Positions 9,162-18,165 of a DNA stretch of 64,000 nt are shown one piece after another; positions within the stretch are counted from its first letter, which is position 1; every line of letters begins with the position of its first letter. The translations under genes were made by a program, and so were the position numbers. Below the pieces are notes generated by a model. That model worked only from the letters and a program-made list of their open reading frames with translations. It was not told the origin of the DNA and searched no databases. Source of the stretch: RPQJ01 sp963823535 (lineage in GTDB: Bacteria > Pseudomonadota > Gammaproteobacteria > Steroidobacterales > Steroidobacteraceae). The stretch covers positions 15,430 through 79,429 of the forward strand of contig CAWGLZ010000007.1 of the NCBI GenBank assembly GCA_963823535.1, given 5' to 3'.

Positions 9162-9407
9162 TCAGAGGTTGCGAGGGTCGCTGGCGGCGGATTCGACCCA
9201 CACGCCGTAGCTGCACTGCAGCAGCTCCGAGCCGCTCACGACGTACGTGCCGTGCTTGTACTCCGTGCCGTTGAAATAGCACACGGGCTCGCCCGGGACC
9301 TGCTGGCGGATGACGTCGGTGTCCTCGTCTTCTTCCTCGGCGATCGGGGAGTTCTTGAGCTCGGGATCCTGCGCGCCGACGTGCGGAATCGAAGAGTGAT
9401 GCATCAT
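9162..9407 (-). CDS. DUF1496-like small protein
   Basis: The ATG at 9407 opens an 81-residue protein. An acidic N-terminal stretch (EEEDEDTD) is followed by a compact C-terminal unit PVCYFNGTEYKHGTYVVSGSELLQCSYGVW, which resembles the DUF1496 pattern CxYNGxxYxxG...LxCxxGxW with two cysteines. The frame is open further upstream, but the upstream sequence is the GroEL fossil and inverted repeat, so the short start is preferred. Function unknown; the cysteine pair suggests a small disulfide or metal module. Confidence 0.65.
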   Translation of the reverse strand: MMHHSSIPHVGAQDPELKNSPIAEEEDEDTDVIRQQVPGEPVCYFNGTEYKHGTYVVSGSELLQCSYGVWVESAASDPRNL

Positions 9408-9482
9408 GGCAGTGCTCCCGTCTGTGTAGGGCACGAGCGCCTTCTGTTTGAGTTTAGCCCCGCAGGCCGCTCGTGGAAAAAG

Positions 9483-9525
9483 GGGACATTCACTATTTTC
9501 AGCGGCGGAAATAGGTGAATGTCCC
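9483..9525. repeat. REP-like inverted repeat
   Basis: Left arm GGGACATTCACTATTTTC (9483-9500) and right arm GAAATAGGTGAATGTCCC (9508-9525) are reverse complements apart from one base. The unit sits between the DUF1496 gene and the GroEL fossil. The form is that of a dispersed palindromic repeat or a small transposon end. No transposase accompanies it. Confidence 0.6.
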
Positions 9526-9553
9526 GCCTGGCCTGATACTCCGCAGCCTCGGC

Positions 9554-9673
9554 GGGCAATGGCTTCTCCTTCGCGGGCAGTTCGGTCATCGTGGCCTCGG
9601 TCAGCAGCAGGATGCTCGCCACCGAGACGGCGTTCTCCAGGGCGATGCGCACGACCTTGGTCGGGTCGACGCG
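9554..9673 (-). pseudogene. Fossil of the GroEL chaperonin C-terminus
   Basis: The minus strand encodes a stretch with DPTKVVRIALENAVSVAS followed by ILLLTEATMTELPAKE, which is the near-C-terminal segment of GroEL (family form DPTKVTRxALQNAASVAGLLLTTEAxVxExP). Nothing of the other roughly 490 GroEL residues is present, and the frame continues on both sides into unrelated sequence. It is a dead 40-residue relic. The REP-like palindrome directly downstream may mark how it arrived or was cut. Confidence 0.75.
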
Positions 9674-9864
9674 GCCGGCGAGCTCCACGGTGATCGCGCC
9701 CTTGCCCTTTGCGGCCGACGCCGCGATTCCTCGCCCCGGGCGGCGCTCTGGGAATACGCAGATGAGGCAATCTCCGTCGAGAAAAAGAGCCCTTGAAAAC
9801 AATCGGATACGCCCCCGTCGCGCAGCGTCCGCAACGGCGGGGCAGGGGGCCGTACAATCCGTCC

Positions 9865-11577
9865 ATGCACGAATGGACTTTCGATTTCCTGCGTCGACAG
9901 ATCGTCGGCATCGATTCGGCGTTCGAGACGCCGTTCGGCCGGCGCCTGATGGTGTATTGCGATTACACGGCCTCGGGCCGCTGCCTGATCTTCGTCGAAC
10001 GCTATCTGCAGACGCTGCAGCGCATCTACGCCAACACCCACACCGAGGACGACATCACCGGTCGCAGCATGAGTCGTCTGCTGCACGAGGCCGAGCGCAT
10101 GATCAAGCGCTCGGTCAACGCCGGGCCGCACGGCCGCATCGTTGCCTGCGGCACCGGCGCGACCGGCGCCATCGACAAGCTGCAGCAGATCCTCGGTGTC
10201 GCACTGCCGCCGGCGACGCGCCAGGTGCTCGGCGAGGAACTGCGGCAGTTCCTCGGCGACGAGCGATTCGAGGCGTTCCGCCGCTTCCAGCAGTCGCACC
10301 AGCCGGTGGTCTTCGTCGGTCCGTATGAGCATCACTCGAACGAAGTGACGTGGCGGCAGGGGCTCGCCACGGTCGTCGAGGTGAACCTTGCGGAGGACGG
10401 GAGCGTGGACCTCGCGCACCTCGAGAAACTCCTGGCCGAGCCCGCGTACCAGGGACGGCTACGGATCGGTTCGTTCTCGGCGGCCTCCAACGTCACGGGG
10501 ATGCGCTCGCCCGTGCACGAGATTGCGCGGCGGCTGCACGCGCACGGTGCCTACGCCTGCTTCGACTACGCGGCGAGTGCGCCCTACGTCGAGATCGACA
10601 TGAACCCGCCGCGCGATGCCGACGGCGGCGACCCGTCGCTCGACGCCGTGTTCATCTCGCCCCACAAGTTCCTCGGCGGCCCGGGCTCGAGCGGCGTGCT
10701 GGTCTTCAACGAGCGACTCTACCAGCGCGAACTGCCGCCCAGCGTCGCCGGTGGCGGCACCGTGGACTACGTCAGCCCGCTCGACCAGGACTTCATCGCC
10801 GACATCGAGGAGCGCGAGAAGGCCGGCACGCCCGGCGTGCTGCAGACGCTCAAGGCCGCCCTGGCCATGGACCTCAAGCGCCGGGTGGGGATCGAACGCA
10901 TCGAGGCCCGCGAGCAGCAGCTGCTGCAGCGGGCCATGCGACGCTGGAATGCCCACGAGCGCATCGAGATCCTCGGCAATCCCGACCCCTCGCGTCGGAT
11001 CGGCATCGTGTCGTTCAACCTGCGCGACCCGCGTGGGCGCTACCTGCATCCGAAGTTCGTCACGGCGCTGCTCAACGACCTCTTCGGAATCCAGTCCCGC
11101 GCCGGCTGCTCCTGTGCCGGGCCGTACGGCCACCGGCTGCTCGGCATCGACCAGCCTACGTCCGAGCTCTACCGCGACTGGGTGCGCAAGGGTTTCCAGG
11201 GCATCAAGCCCGGCTGGTGCCGCGTGGGGTTCCACTACGCCATGGACGACATCGAGGCCGGGTTCGTGATGGATGCGGTGGAGTTCGTCGCGGACCTCGG
11301 GCACCGGTTCCTGCCGCTCTACGGATTCGACGAGACCACCGGTGCGTGGAGCCATCGCGAATACTGCGAGAGCCACGCCGCCTTTGCGCTCGAGGCGGCG
11401 CTGCAGGCCGGGGGCTGCGAGGAAACGGCGTTGACCGCCGACGCCCGGACGCGGCTCTACGCAGAGGCGCTCACCGACGCGCGTGGGTGGGCGGATCGAC
11501 TGGGTGAGCCCTCAGGTGCCGCCGCCGATCCGTCCGGGGAACGGTTTGGGGAGTTGCAGTTTTTCAACGTGGGGTGA
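9865..11577 (+). CDS. Class V aminotransferase (cysteine desulfurase/selenocysteine lyase-like)
   Basis: This 570-residue PLP enzyme begins at ATG 9865, the first ATG with a family-like N-terminus (MHEWTFDFLRRQIVGIDS); the open frame before it is the GroEL fossil region. PLP features are TGATGAIDKL near the N-third, FDYAASAPYVEID, and the Schiff-base lysine in FISPHKFLGGPGSSGVL. C-terminal to this is a Cys-rich stretch RAGCSCAGPYGHRLLGID. It is longer than IscS/SufS (about 400), with extra C-terminal sequence (about residues 470-570). It belongs to the large, poorly studied class V group, and the true reaction is unknown. It stands alone between intergenic gaps. Confidence 0.82.
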   Translation: MHEWTFDFLRRQIVGIDSAFETPFGRRLMVYCDYTASGRCLIFVERYLQTLQRIYANTHTEDDITGRSMSRLLHEAERMIKRSVNAGPHGRIVACGTGATGAIDKLQQILGVALPPATRQVLGEELRQFLGDERFEAFRRFQQSHQPVVFVGPYEHHSNEVTWRQGLATVVEVNLAEDGSVDLAHLEKLLAEPAYQGRLRIGSFSAASNVTGMRSPVHEIARRLHAHGAYACFDYAASAPYVEIDMNPPRDADGGDPSLDAVFISPHKFLGGPGSSGVLVFNERLYQRELPPSVAGGGTVDYVSPLDQDFIADIEEREKAGTPGVLQTLKAALAMDLKRRVGIERIEAREQQLLQRAMRRWNAHERIEILGNPDPSRRIGIVSFNLRDPRGRYLHPKFVTALLNDLFGIQSRAGCSCAGPYGHRLLGIDQPTSELYRDWVRKGFQGIKPGWCRVGFHYAMDDIEAGFVMDAVEFVADLGHRFLPLYGFDETTGAWSHREYCESHAAFALEAALQAGGCEETALTADARTRLYAEALTDARGWADRLGEPSGAAADPSGERFGELQFFNVG

Positions 11578-11906
11578 CCTCGTCGGCGGGACGGTCGTGC
11601 TGCATCGCGGCAGCTTTCAGACGATCGCATCGTCGTCAATAGGGCATCGACAGCAATGACTGAAGTTCGCAGTCGACGTCGTTTACGTCGAGCGTCGGAA
11701 AATTTTCCAGAACTCGATTCGAGACTGATTCAAACACGCATCCGACGGCGTGATTCCGACGTCGGTCTCGGCTGTTCTCCATCTGCTTGCGTGATGACTT
11801 GTTGCAGTTGCTGTTGACGACGGACCGACTGTGCCCGGACACTTCGCGCCGACGAGTGTTTCCGTGTTCCGTGTTCGGGTGATTCGTGGGTCAGGTGGTG
11901 TCTTAG
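11578..11906. other. Intergenic region, no recognised gene
   Basis: This 329-bp gap lies between the aminotransferase and the repeat-bearing DUF1800 gene. It is slightly less GC-rich than its neighbours. I see no convincing ORF, tRNA or strong terminator. The promoter for the DUF1800/DUF1501 pair should lie in its right half. Confidence 0.5.
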
Positions 11907-14900
11907 ATGTCGCATGTCAGCTGGCGGATGGTGGGGATTGCGGCGGGCCTGTTGGCGTTCGCGGTATCGAGTGCGCGTTCTGAAGGTATCGGCGGTGCCT
12001 CCGCGTCTGGCACGCTGTCTCTCGGACCTGCGGTCATTCAGATTGTCGCGGCCTCGGCGTCCGGCGCGAACGCGCGAAACTGCGACCGGCCGGCAAGGCG
12101 CCGTGCAAACCGCAGCTGTCCCTGACGGCGAATCCGCTGTCGATCCTGACGGGCGCGAGCTCGACGCTCAGCTGGTCGTCGACCAACGCCAACGCGTGCA
12201 CCGCGAGCGGTGGCTGGAGTGGCGCGAAGGGCACCAGTGGTTCGGAGTCGACCGGCGCGCTGTCGGCGACGCAGACCTACACGCTCGAGTGCAGCGGGGA
12301 CGGCGGGACCATCTCGCGGAGTGTCACCGTGACGGTGACGGCGCCACCGGCGCCGACGCTGACGCTGACCGCGGAATCCGCTGTCGATCCTGACGGGCGC
12401 GAGCTCGACGCTCAGCTGGTCGTCGAGCAACGCCAACGCGTGCACCGCGAGCGGTGGCTGGAGTGGCGCGAAGGGCACCAGCGGTTCGGAGTCCACCGGC
12501 GCACTGTCGGCGACGCAGACCTACACGCTCGAGTGCACGGGGGACGGCGGCACGGTGTCGAGGAGCGTCACCGTGACAGTGACGGCGCCACCGGCCCCGA
12601 CGCTGACGCTGACGGCCAATCCGCTGTCGATCCTGACGGGCGCGAGCTCGACGCTCAGCTGGTCGTCGAGCAACGCCAACGCGTGCACCGCGAGCGGTGG
12701 CTGGAGTGGCGCGAAGGGCACCAGCGGCTCGGAGTCCACCGGCGCGCTGTCGGCGACGCAGACCTACACGCTCGAGTGCAGCGGGGACGGCGGGACCATC
12801 TCGCGGAGTGTCACCGTGACGGTCACGGCGCCACCGGCCCCGACGCTGACGCTGACGGCGCAATCCGCTGTCGATCCTGACGGGCGCGAGCTCGACGCTC
12901 AGCTGGTCGTCGAGCAACGCCAACGCGTGCACGCGCGAGCGGTGGCTGGAGTGGCGCGAAGGGCACCAGTGGTTCGGAGTCGACCGGCGCGCTGTCGGCG
13001 ACGCAGACCTACACGCTCGAGTGCACCGGGGACGGCGGCACCATGTCGCGGAGCGTCACCGTGACGGTCACGGCGCCACCGGCCCCGACGCTGACGCTGA
13101 CGCGAATCCGCTGTCGATCCTGACGGGCGCGAGCTCGACGCTCAGCTGGTCGTCGAGCAACGCCAACGCGTGCACCGCGAGCGGTGGCTGGAGTGGCGCG
13201 AAGGGCACCAGCGGTTCGGAGTCGACCGGCGCACTGTCGGCGACGCAGACCTACACGCTCGAGTGCACGGGGACGGCGGAACGATCTCGCGGAGCGTCAC
13301 CGTGACGGTGACGGCGCCACCGGCCCCGACGCTGACGCTGACGGCGAATCCGCTGTCGGTGAGCAGCGGAGGATCCGTGACGCTGATCTGGTCCTCGTCG
13401 AACGCCACCGCCTGCACGGCACAGGATGGATGGAGTGGTACCAGGCCGACGAGCGGGTCGGAGAATTCAGGCGCGTTGAGCGGTACAACCAGCTTCACGC
13501 TCGAGTGCACAGGCGCGGGTGGGTCCATCTGGCAGACCGTGACGGTCGCGGTCACGCCCCCGGGATCGGCGATTACCCGGCAGCAGGCGTTCCGCTTCCT
13601 CGGTCAGGCCAGCTTCGGCCCGACCGAGACATCCGTGGCCGAGCTAATGGCCCTCGGTGACCCTGCGACAGCCTATGACCGCTGGATCGACGGGCAACTG
13701 ACGGCACCAGTTTCGCTGCAGCTGCCGAGGACGCAGGCTGACTACGCGTTGTATCCGCACAGCCGAGCCTACGTGCTGGACCTGCGACGCCGGCACTGGC
13801 TTGGCGACGCCATCAATGCTCCCGACCAGCTGAGGCAGCGAGTGTCGTTCGCGCTGTCCGAGGTTCTCGTCGTCTCCGAGGTTGGCGCCCTGACGAAGAT
13901 GCCGCTGGCCGTGGCCAGCTACAACGACACGCTTGCACAACATGCGTTCGGCAGTTTCCGCGAGTTGCTCGAGGCCGTGACGCTGCACCCGGCGATGGGT
14001 GTGTACCTGTCGATGCTCGGCAATCAGAAGCCCGACGCCGAGCAGAACATCCGGGCCGACGAGAACTACGCGCGTGAGTTGATGCAGTTGTTCTCCATCG
14101 GCCTCGTGCAGTTGAATCTCGACGGTACCGAGAAACTCGACGGAGAGGGGCAGCCGATCCCGACCTACGACCAGGACGTCATCGAGAATCTGGCGAGGGT
14201 CTTTACGGGCTGGACCTACGCCGGCGCCGGTAGCTTCAGCCAGGCACAGGGAACCGCCGAGAACCAGGTCGTCCCGATGCAGGCGTATCCGGAACAGCAC
14301 GACATGGAATCGAAGACGCTTCTCGTCTATCCCGGCGCGGCGAAGAGCGTGCTGCCGGCGGGACAGACGGCGCAGCAGGATCTCGCGGATGCCCTCGACA
14401 ATGTATTCAACCACCCGAACGTGGGGCCGTTCGTCGCGAAGCAGCTCATCAAGCGGCTCGTGACCAGCAACCCGTCTCCGGCGTACGTTGCACGTGTTGC
14501 CGCGCGGTTCAATGATGACGGCGCCGGGGAGCGCGGCAATCTTGCCGCGGTCGTGAAGGCCATCCTGCTCGACCCTGAGGCCCGCGCGACCCCTTCGGCC
14601 GATACCGAAGGCAAGCTGAAGGAGCCGCTGCTGCGATTCGTGCAGTTCCTGCGGGCCTATGGCGCCGCGTCCGCTCGCGGCGACTACGCCTTTGACGACA
14701 TCGTCGACATCACCGGGCAGGGGGCGCTGCAGTCGCCTTCGGTGTTCAACTTCTTCAGTCCCGCCTATGCACCTGCCGGCGAAATCGCGGAGCGCGGCCT
14801 GGTGGCGCCAGAACTCGAGATCGTCACCGGGTTTCGCGCGACGACGTTCGCAAACGAACTGTATGACCAGGTCTTCCTGCGCAATTCCAGCCGTTCCAGC

Positions 14901-15134
14901 CTTGGCCAGAGCGTGGTCGTCATCGACATCGACGACGAGATGGCGCTCGCGACCGATCCGGCGGCACTGGTGGCGCAGGTCGCCGACAAGCTGCTCGGTG
15001 GGCAGATCAGCCCCGAACTCGAGGCCGAGGCGATCGCGGCCATCAGTCGCGTATCTGTCACGCGGGCCGCGGATCGCGTCGAAGAGGCGCTGTTTCTGAT
15101 TGTGACGTCGCCTGAGTTCGCGACCCTGCGCTGA
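11907..15134 (+). CDS. Secreted DUF1800 protein with six N-terminal Ig-like tandem repeats (frame-damaged)
   Basis: The ATG at 11907 starts a signal peptide (MVGIAAGLLAFAVSSARS). Six tandem units of 81 codons follow, each with the pattern NPLSILTGASSTLSW...CTASGGWSG...TYTLEC...VTVTVTAPP. They are Ig-like, with a cysteine pair per unit. The DUF1800 domain follows from about 13570 to 15134 (FLGQASFGPT, YARELMQLFSIGL, FTGWTYAG). The repeats occupy three frames: single-base gains occur at about 12374, 12861 and 12940, single-base losses at about 13104 and 13270, plus one shift near 12080. The DUF1800 part itself is a clean frame from 13170. DUF1800 proteins are exported partners of DUF1501 proteins, and the next gene is one. 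I treat it as one gene with sequence errors, but real phase-variable slippage is possible. Confidence 0.75.
12131..13570 (+). repeat. Tandem array of six 243-bp coding repeats
   Basis: Units begin with AATCCGCTGTCG at 12131, 12375, 12618, 12862, 13105 and 13347, spaced 244, 243, 244, 243 and 242 bp. Units 1-5 are nearly identical in DNA; unit 6 has diverged (GTGAGCAGCGGAGGATCC in place of ATCCTGACGGGC) and joins the DUF1800 domain. The unit length is 81 codons, so the array codes for repeated Ig-like domains. The near-identity points to recent unequal recombination or conversion among units 1-5. Confidence 0.9.
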
Positions 15135-15143
15135 GGACGCACC

Positions 15144-16496
15144 ATGAGCCGAATGACACGACGCCGCTTTCTCCGTGCCGCCGCTGCGGGCGGAGTGCTT
15201 TACGCCTTCGGCCGCACGCCGGGCACGATCGTCGCCCAGGCGGCAGGGCTCGGAGGGTTCGGCGACTACAAGGCCCTGGTCTGCGTGTTCCTGTATGGCG
15301 GCAACGATTCGTGGAGCATGGTCGTCCCGCGATCGACCGCCGAATACAACGCCTACGCGGCTTCGCGACGCAACCTGGCGGTGCCCCACGATGCGCTGCT
15401 GCCGGTGAGTCCCGTCGGTGGCGGGGAATTCGGGATGCACCCGTCGATGTCGGGTCTGGCCGGCCTCTTCGAGAGTGGACGCTGTGCCGTCGTTCCCAAC
15501 GTCGGGCCGCTCATCGTTCCGCTCACCCTCGATCAGTACCGGGCCAAGACCGCGCCGCTCCCGCCACAGCTCTTTTCGCACAACGACCAGCAGGGCCAGT
15601 GGCAGACACTGCGCGGGAAGGGACGGGCGACGACCGGTTGGGCCGGACGCATGGCGGACGTGCTTGCGGCTGACCTGACGGGCCAGCCGCTGGCGACGAA
15701 CATATCTCTGTCAGGCAATACCGTGCTGCAGGCGGGGACCCTGGCGTCGCCCTACGTCATGGGCGAATCGGGGCCGCAGGTGTTCAAGGCATTTGGGAAG
15801 TCCGGGCTTCCACTCGCGCGTCGACAGGCATTTGAGCGCCTGATGGCGGTGGAGCAGCCCTCCGTGTACGGTCGCGCGTATTCAGAGGTTCACCGGCGGG
15901 TGATCGGGGAGGCGGAACTCGTCAACGCCGCGCTGGCGAATGCCCCGACCCTGGCCACCCCGTTCCCCGCGAATTCCTCGCTGGCGACACAGCTGCAGAC
16001 GGTGGCCCGGATGATCGCGGTCCGGGAGCAACTGGGGATGTCCCGCCAGATCTTCTTCGTCGCGACCGGCGGTTTCGATACGCATGACGACCAGCTGGAG
16101 AATCAGCCGGGCCTGCTCGGCAACGTCAGTGACAGCCTGGCGGCGTTCCATGCGGCAACGGTGGAACTGGGGGTGGCTGCGAACGTCACGACGTTCACGC
16201 AATCCGACTTCGGCCGGTCGCTCACGTCGAATGGCGACGGCAGCGACCATGCCTGGGGTGGCGTCCAGATGGTGATCGGCGACAGCGTCCGCGGTCGCGA
16301 GTTTTACGGCGATTATCCGCTCCTCGAGATCGGCAGCGAGATCGACGTCGGGTCGGGACGCCTGATTCCTGGGGTATCCTCCGACCAGTACGTGGCGACG
16401 CTCGCGCGGTGGTTCGGTGTTTCCGAACAGCAGTTGCCGGTCATCGCCCCGTCGATCGGCAACTTCGCGGTCCGGGACCTTGGCTTCATGACCTGA
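15144..16496 (+). CDS. DUF1501 family Tat-exported protein
   Basis: This 450-residue protein has a twin-arginine signal MTRRRFLRAAAAGGVLYAFG. Family features follow: KALVCVFLYGGNDSWSMVVP near residue 40, FSHNDQQGQWQ, GFDTHDDQ around residue 310, and a C-terminal NGDGSDHAWGG motif. DUF1501 proteins belong to the alkaline phosphatase/sulfatase-like superfamily, and the H/D-rich motifs are likely metal ligands. It follows the DUF1800 gene by 9 bp, the standard arrangement of this pair, which is exported together and whose biochemical role is not established. Confidence 0.88.
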   Translation: MSRMTRRRFLRAAAAGGVLYAFGRTPGTIVAQAAGLGGFGDYKALVCVFLYGGNDSWSMVVPRSTAEYNAYAASRRNLAVPHDALLPVSPVGGGEFGMHPSMSGLAGLFESGRCAVVPNVGPLIVPLTLDQYRAKTAPLPPQLFSHNDQQGQWQTLRGKGRATTGWAGRMADVLAADLTGQPLATNISLSGNTVLQAGTLASPYVMGESGPQVFKAFGKSGLPLARRQAFERLMAVEQPSVYGRAYSEVHRRVIGEAELVNAALANAPTLATPFPANSSLATQLQTVARMIAVREQLGMSRQIFFVATGGFDTHDDQLENQPGLLGNVSDSLAAFHAATVELGVAANVTTFTQSDFGRSLTSNGDGSDHAWGGVQMVIGDSVRGREFYGDYPLLEIGSEIDVGSGRLIPGVSSDQYVATLARWFGVSEQQLPVIAPSIGNFAVRDLGFMT

Positions 16497-16539
16497 GCGT
16501 GCGGCCGACGTCTCTCGGCCGGGCAGGGGAACCGACAAC

Positions 16540-16809
16540 ATGGCTACCGGTTGGGCCGGCGACGGCGCCGTGCAACAGCAGATCGACGACAGCATCGACG
16601 ATGCGATCAAGCGCGCGCGTGCGCAGCTGCCCACGGGGCCGAGCCTCGAGCAGTGCGAGGAGTGTGGCGTCGCCATTCCCGAAGCGCGGCGGCAGGCCAT
16701 GCCGGGCGTACGGCTGTGCGTGAATTGCCAGGCCGAGCGCGACCGGGAGCAGGCGTCCGCCGGGGGTCCCTACAACCGCCGCGGCAGCAAGGACAGTCAG
16801 CTGCGCTGA
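16540..16809 (+). CDS. DksA/TraR-type C4 zinc-finger protein
   Basis: This 89-residue protein has the C4 finger CEEC-x17-CVNC (about residues 46-69) in the context ECGVAIPEARRQAMPG that marks the DksA/TraR family. It is the short YbiI/TraR-like type, lacking the long coiled-coil of DksA. Such proteins can bind in the RNA polymerase secondary channel. It stands between the DUF1501 gene and a convergent toxin-antitoxin pair whose toxin gene starts right after its stop. Confidence 0.85.
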   Translation: MATGWAGDGAVQQQIDDSIDDAIKRARAQLPTGPSLEQCEECGVAIPEARRQAMPGVRLCVNCQAERDREQASAGGPYNRRGSKDSQLR

Positions 16810-17211
16810 TCACGCCTTCAGCAGTTCGAACCCCGGCAGCTTCGCCGCCTTGCGGTCGAAGGTAACGGTGTGGCTGCATTCCGCGGTGCGGTTCAGGTGT
16901 GCGATCAGGCAATCGGTGAAGCCGGCTGGGCCCCGGCGATAGTCGCCCAGGGCGGAGGCTACGTCGGTCGATGATTCGGTCTGCAGCTGCGCAATCTCCA
17001 TGATCCGCTCGATCGCGTCGGCGATTGCGCCTCTGGGGTAGCCATAGCCTCGCGTGAGAATCCACGCGACTTCCGCCAGGACGACGTTCGAGATGAATCC
17101 GGGGTCGTCCGGGGTGCAATGGTCGCGAATGAAGTCCTGCGCGATCGCTGTCTGACGTGGCTCATCGGCGACGATCAGGCGCACCAGGACGTTCGTATCA
17201 ATCCCGATCAT
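16810..17211 (-). CDS. PIN-domain toxin (VapC-like)
   Basis: Starting at the ATG at 17211, this is a 133-residue PIN nuclease. The first acidic residue is in MIGIDTNVLVRLIV, a central glutamate is in NVVLAEVAWILTRGYG, and an aspartate follows in FTDCLIAHLNR, then FDRKAAKL near the end. PIN toxins cleave RNA. The start overlaps the last 14 bp of the upstream AbrB-type gene, the coupling expected of an antitoxin-toxin operon. A longer frame opens 11 codons earlier, but MIGIDTN is the family N-terminus. Confidence 0.9.
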   Translation of the reverse strand: MIGIDTNVLVRLIVADEPRQTAIAQDFIRDHCTPDDPGFISNVVLAEVAWILTRGYGYPRGAIADAIERIMEIAQLQTESSTDVASALGDYRRGPAGFTDCLIAHLNRTAECSHTVTFDRKAAKLPGFELLKA

Positions 17212-17458
17212 GGCGCGCGAACTTCTCTGCAACGGCACGTCCAATGGCTTCGTCCATTTCCTCGATCGACAAGGCCCGCTTCGGCGTGGGAAGAATGCCC
17301 ACGAGTTCGGAGATGTCGCGCTTCGCTGGCATGAGCCGCACCCGCCCGTCCGCCTCGAGCAGAAAGCGGATCCGGTCGCCGGGCTTCAGGCCGAGTTTCA
17401 GCCGAACGTCCTTGGGCACGGTGATCTGTCCCTTGCTGGTCATCTTCGCTTCGCTCAT
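17198..17458 (-). CDS. AbrB/MazE-family antitoxin
   Basis: This 86-residue protein begins with the swapped-hairpin DNA-binding fold MTSKGQITVPKDVRLKLGLKPGDRIRF of the AbrB/SpoVT family, followed by a C-terminal tail (ELVGILPTPKRALSIEEMDEAIG) of the kind that wraps a toxin. It is first in the operon and overlaps the PIN toxin by 14 bp. An inverted repeat with a candidate promoter lies 25-40 bp upstream, consistent with autoregulation. Confidence 0.9.
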   Translation of the reverse strand: MSEAKMTSKGQITVPKDVRLKLGLKPGDRIRFLLEADGRVRLMPAKRDISELVGILPTPKRALSIEEMDEAIGRAVAEKFARHDRD

Positions 17459-17481
17459 GGCGCCTTACTACCATAAAGTTT

Positions 17482-17499
17482 CCTTACAAAAGTGTAAGG
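17482..17499 (-). promoter_or_regulatory. Inverted-repeat operator of the AbrB/PIN toxin-antitoxin pair
   Basis: CCTTACA and TGTAAGG are separated by four bases (17482-17499), and another CCTTAC half-site lies at about 17463, close to the antitoxin start. On the minus strand TTACAC and TATGGT are 16 bp apart and could be -35 and -10 elements overlapping the repeat. This fits repression by the antitoxin or the complex. Confidence 0.55.
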
Positions 17500-17687
17500 C
17501 AGATCTGCGGGCGGCGTCGTTCGTGCCAAGTCTGGCTCGTCACCGGGGTGCACGCCCGGCGCTAAATGCGCGGAAACGTTGAGTTTTGGGACGCCAGACA
17601 CGCGGCGGCGTCCTTGACGCCGGCGAGTCCCTCGGGTCTAATTCCGGCCCTTCCAGTGGCCCGGCCGACCGGCTGGGCACCTACCGT

Positions 17688-17763
<76 letters not shown>

Positions 17764-18165
17764 TTTCCAACTCGATTGATTTGACTACGGGTTCCGGGTA
17801 TCACCCGCGGACTCTCCGGGGCCATCGATGGCTGACCTGCGGACTATCGGAAACTGTGCCAACCAAGCGTCCCGGGCGGGCGGCAGGCCGGCGATCTGGG
17901 AACCTGGCGGGTCTGGCGGGGCTGGAGGGCGGCGTCCCCGAGGCGGCCCGCGAGTGCCCGCCTCTCCACCGGAGTGGCCCGGGGCGCGGCGGTCGAGGGC
18001 GGGGCATGGGGGCGGCCATGGGGCGGGCCCGGCGCTGCGCCTCGGGCGCGAGGAAAGTGCGTTCGCCGGACGCGTCGGTGAGAATGCCAGCGATCTGATT
18101 CGCGGGCGCACCGCCGCGGGTGTATGAAGTCCCCCGTCCAACCCCTCATCAACGGAGGCTCACCT
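17764..18165 (+). other. Region downstream of tRNA-Phe, with a block repeated elsewhere
   Basis: Bases 17764-17855 (TTTCCAACTC..., ACGGGTTCCGGGTATCACCC, GCGGACT, GCCATCGA) have relatives directly after the tRNA fragments at 40751 and 45411, so they belong to the duplicated attachment-site neighbourhood. The remaining roughly 300 bp is very GC-rich and has no convincing gene before the HD protein. Confidence 0.55.

Noticed and set aside
9408..9911. Longer N-terminus for the DUF1496 protein
   Set aside because: The extra open frame runs through the palindrome and opposite or across the GroEL relic and has no protein-like composition.
12131..13570. Tandem repeats considered as a CRISPR array
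   Set aside because: The unit is 243 bp with no short repeat/spacer alternation, it translates to an Ig-like domain, and no cas genes are present.
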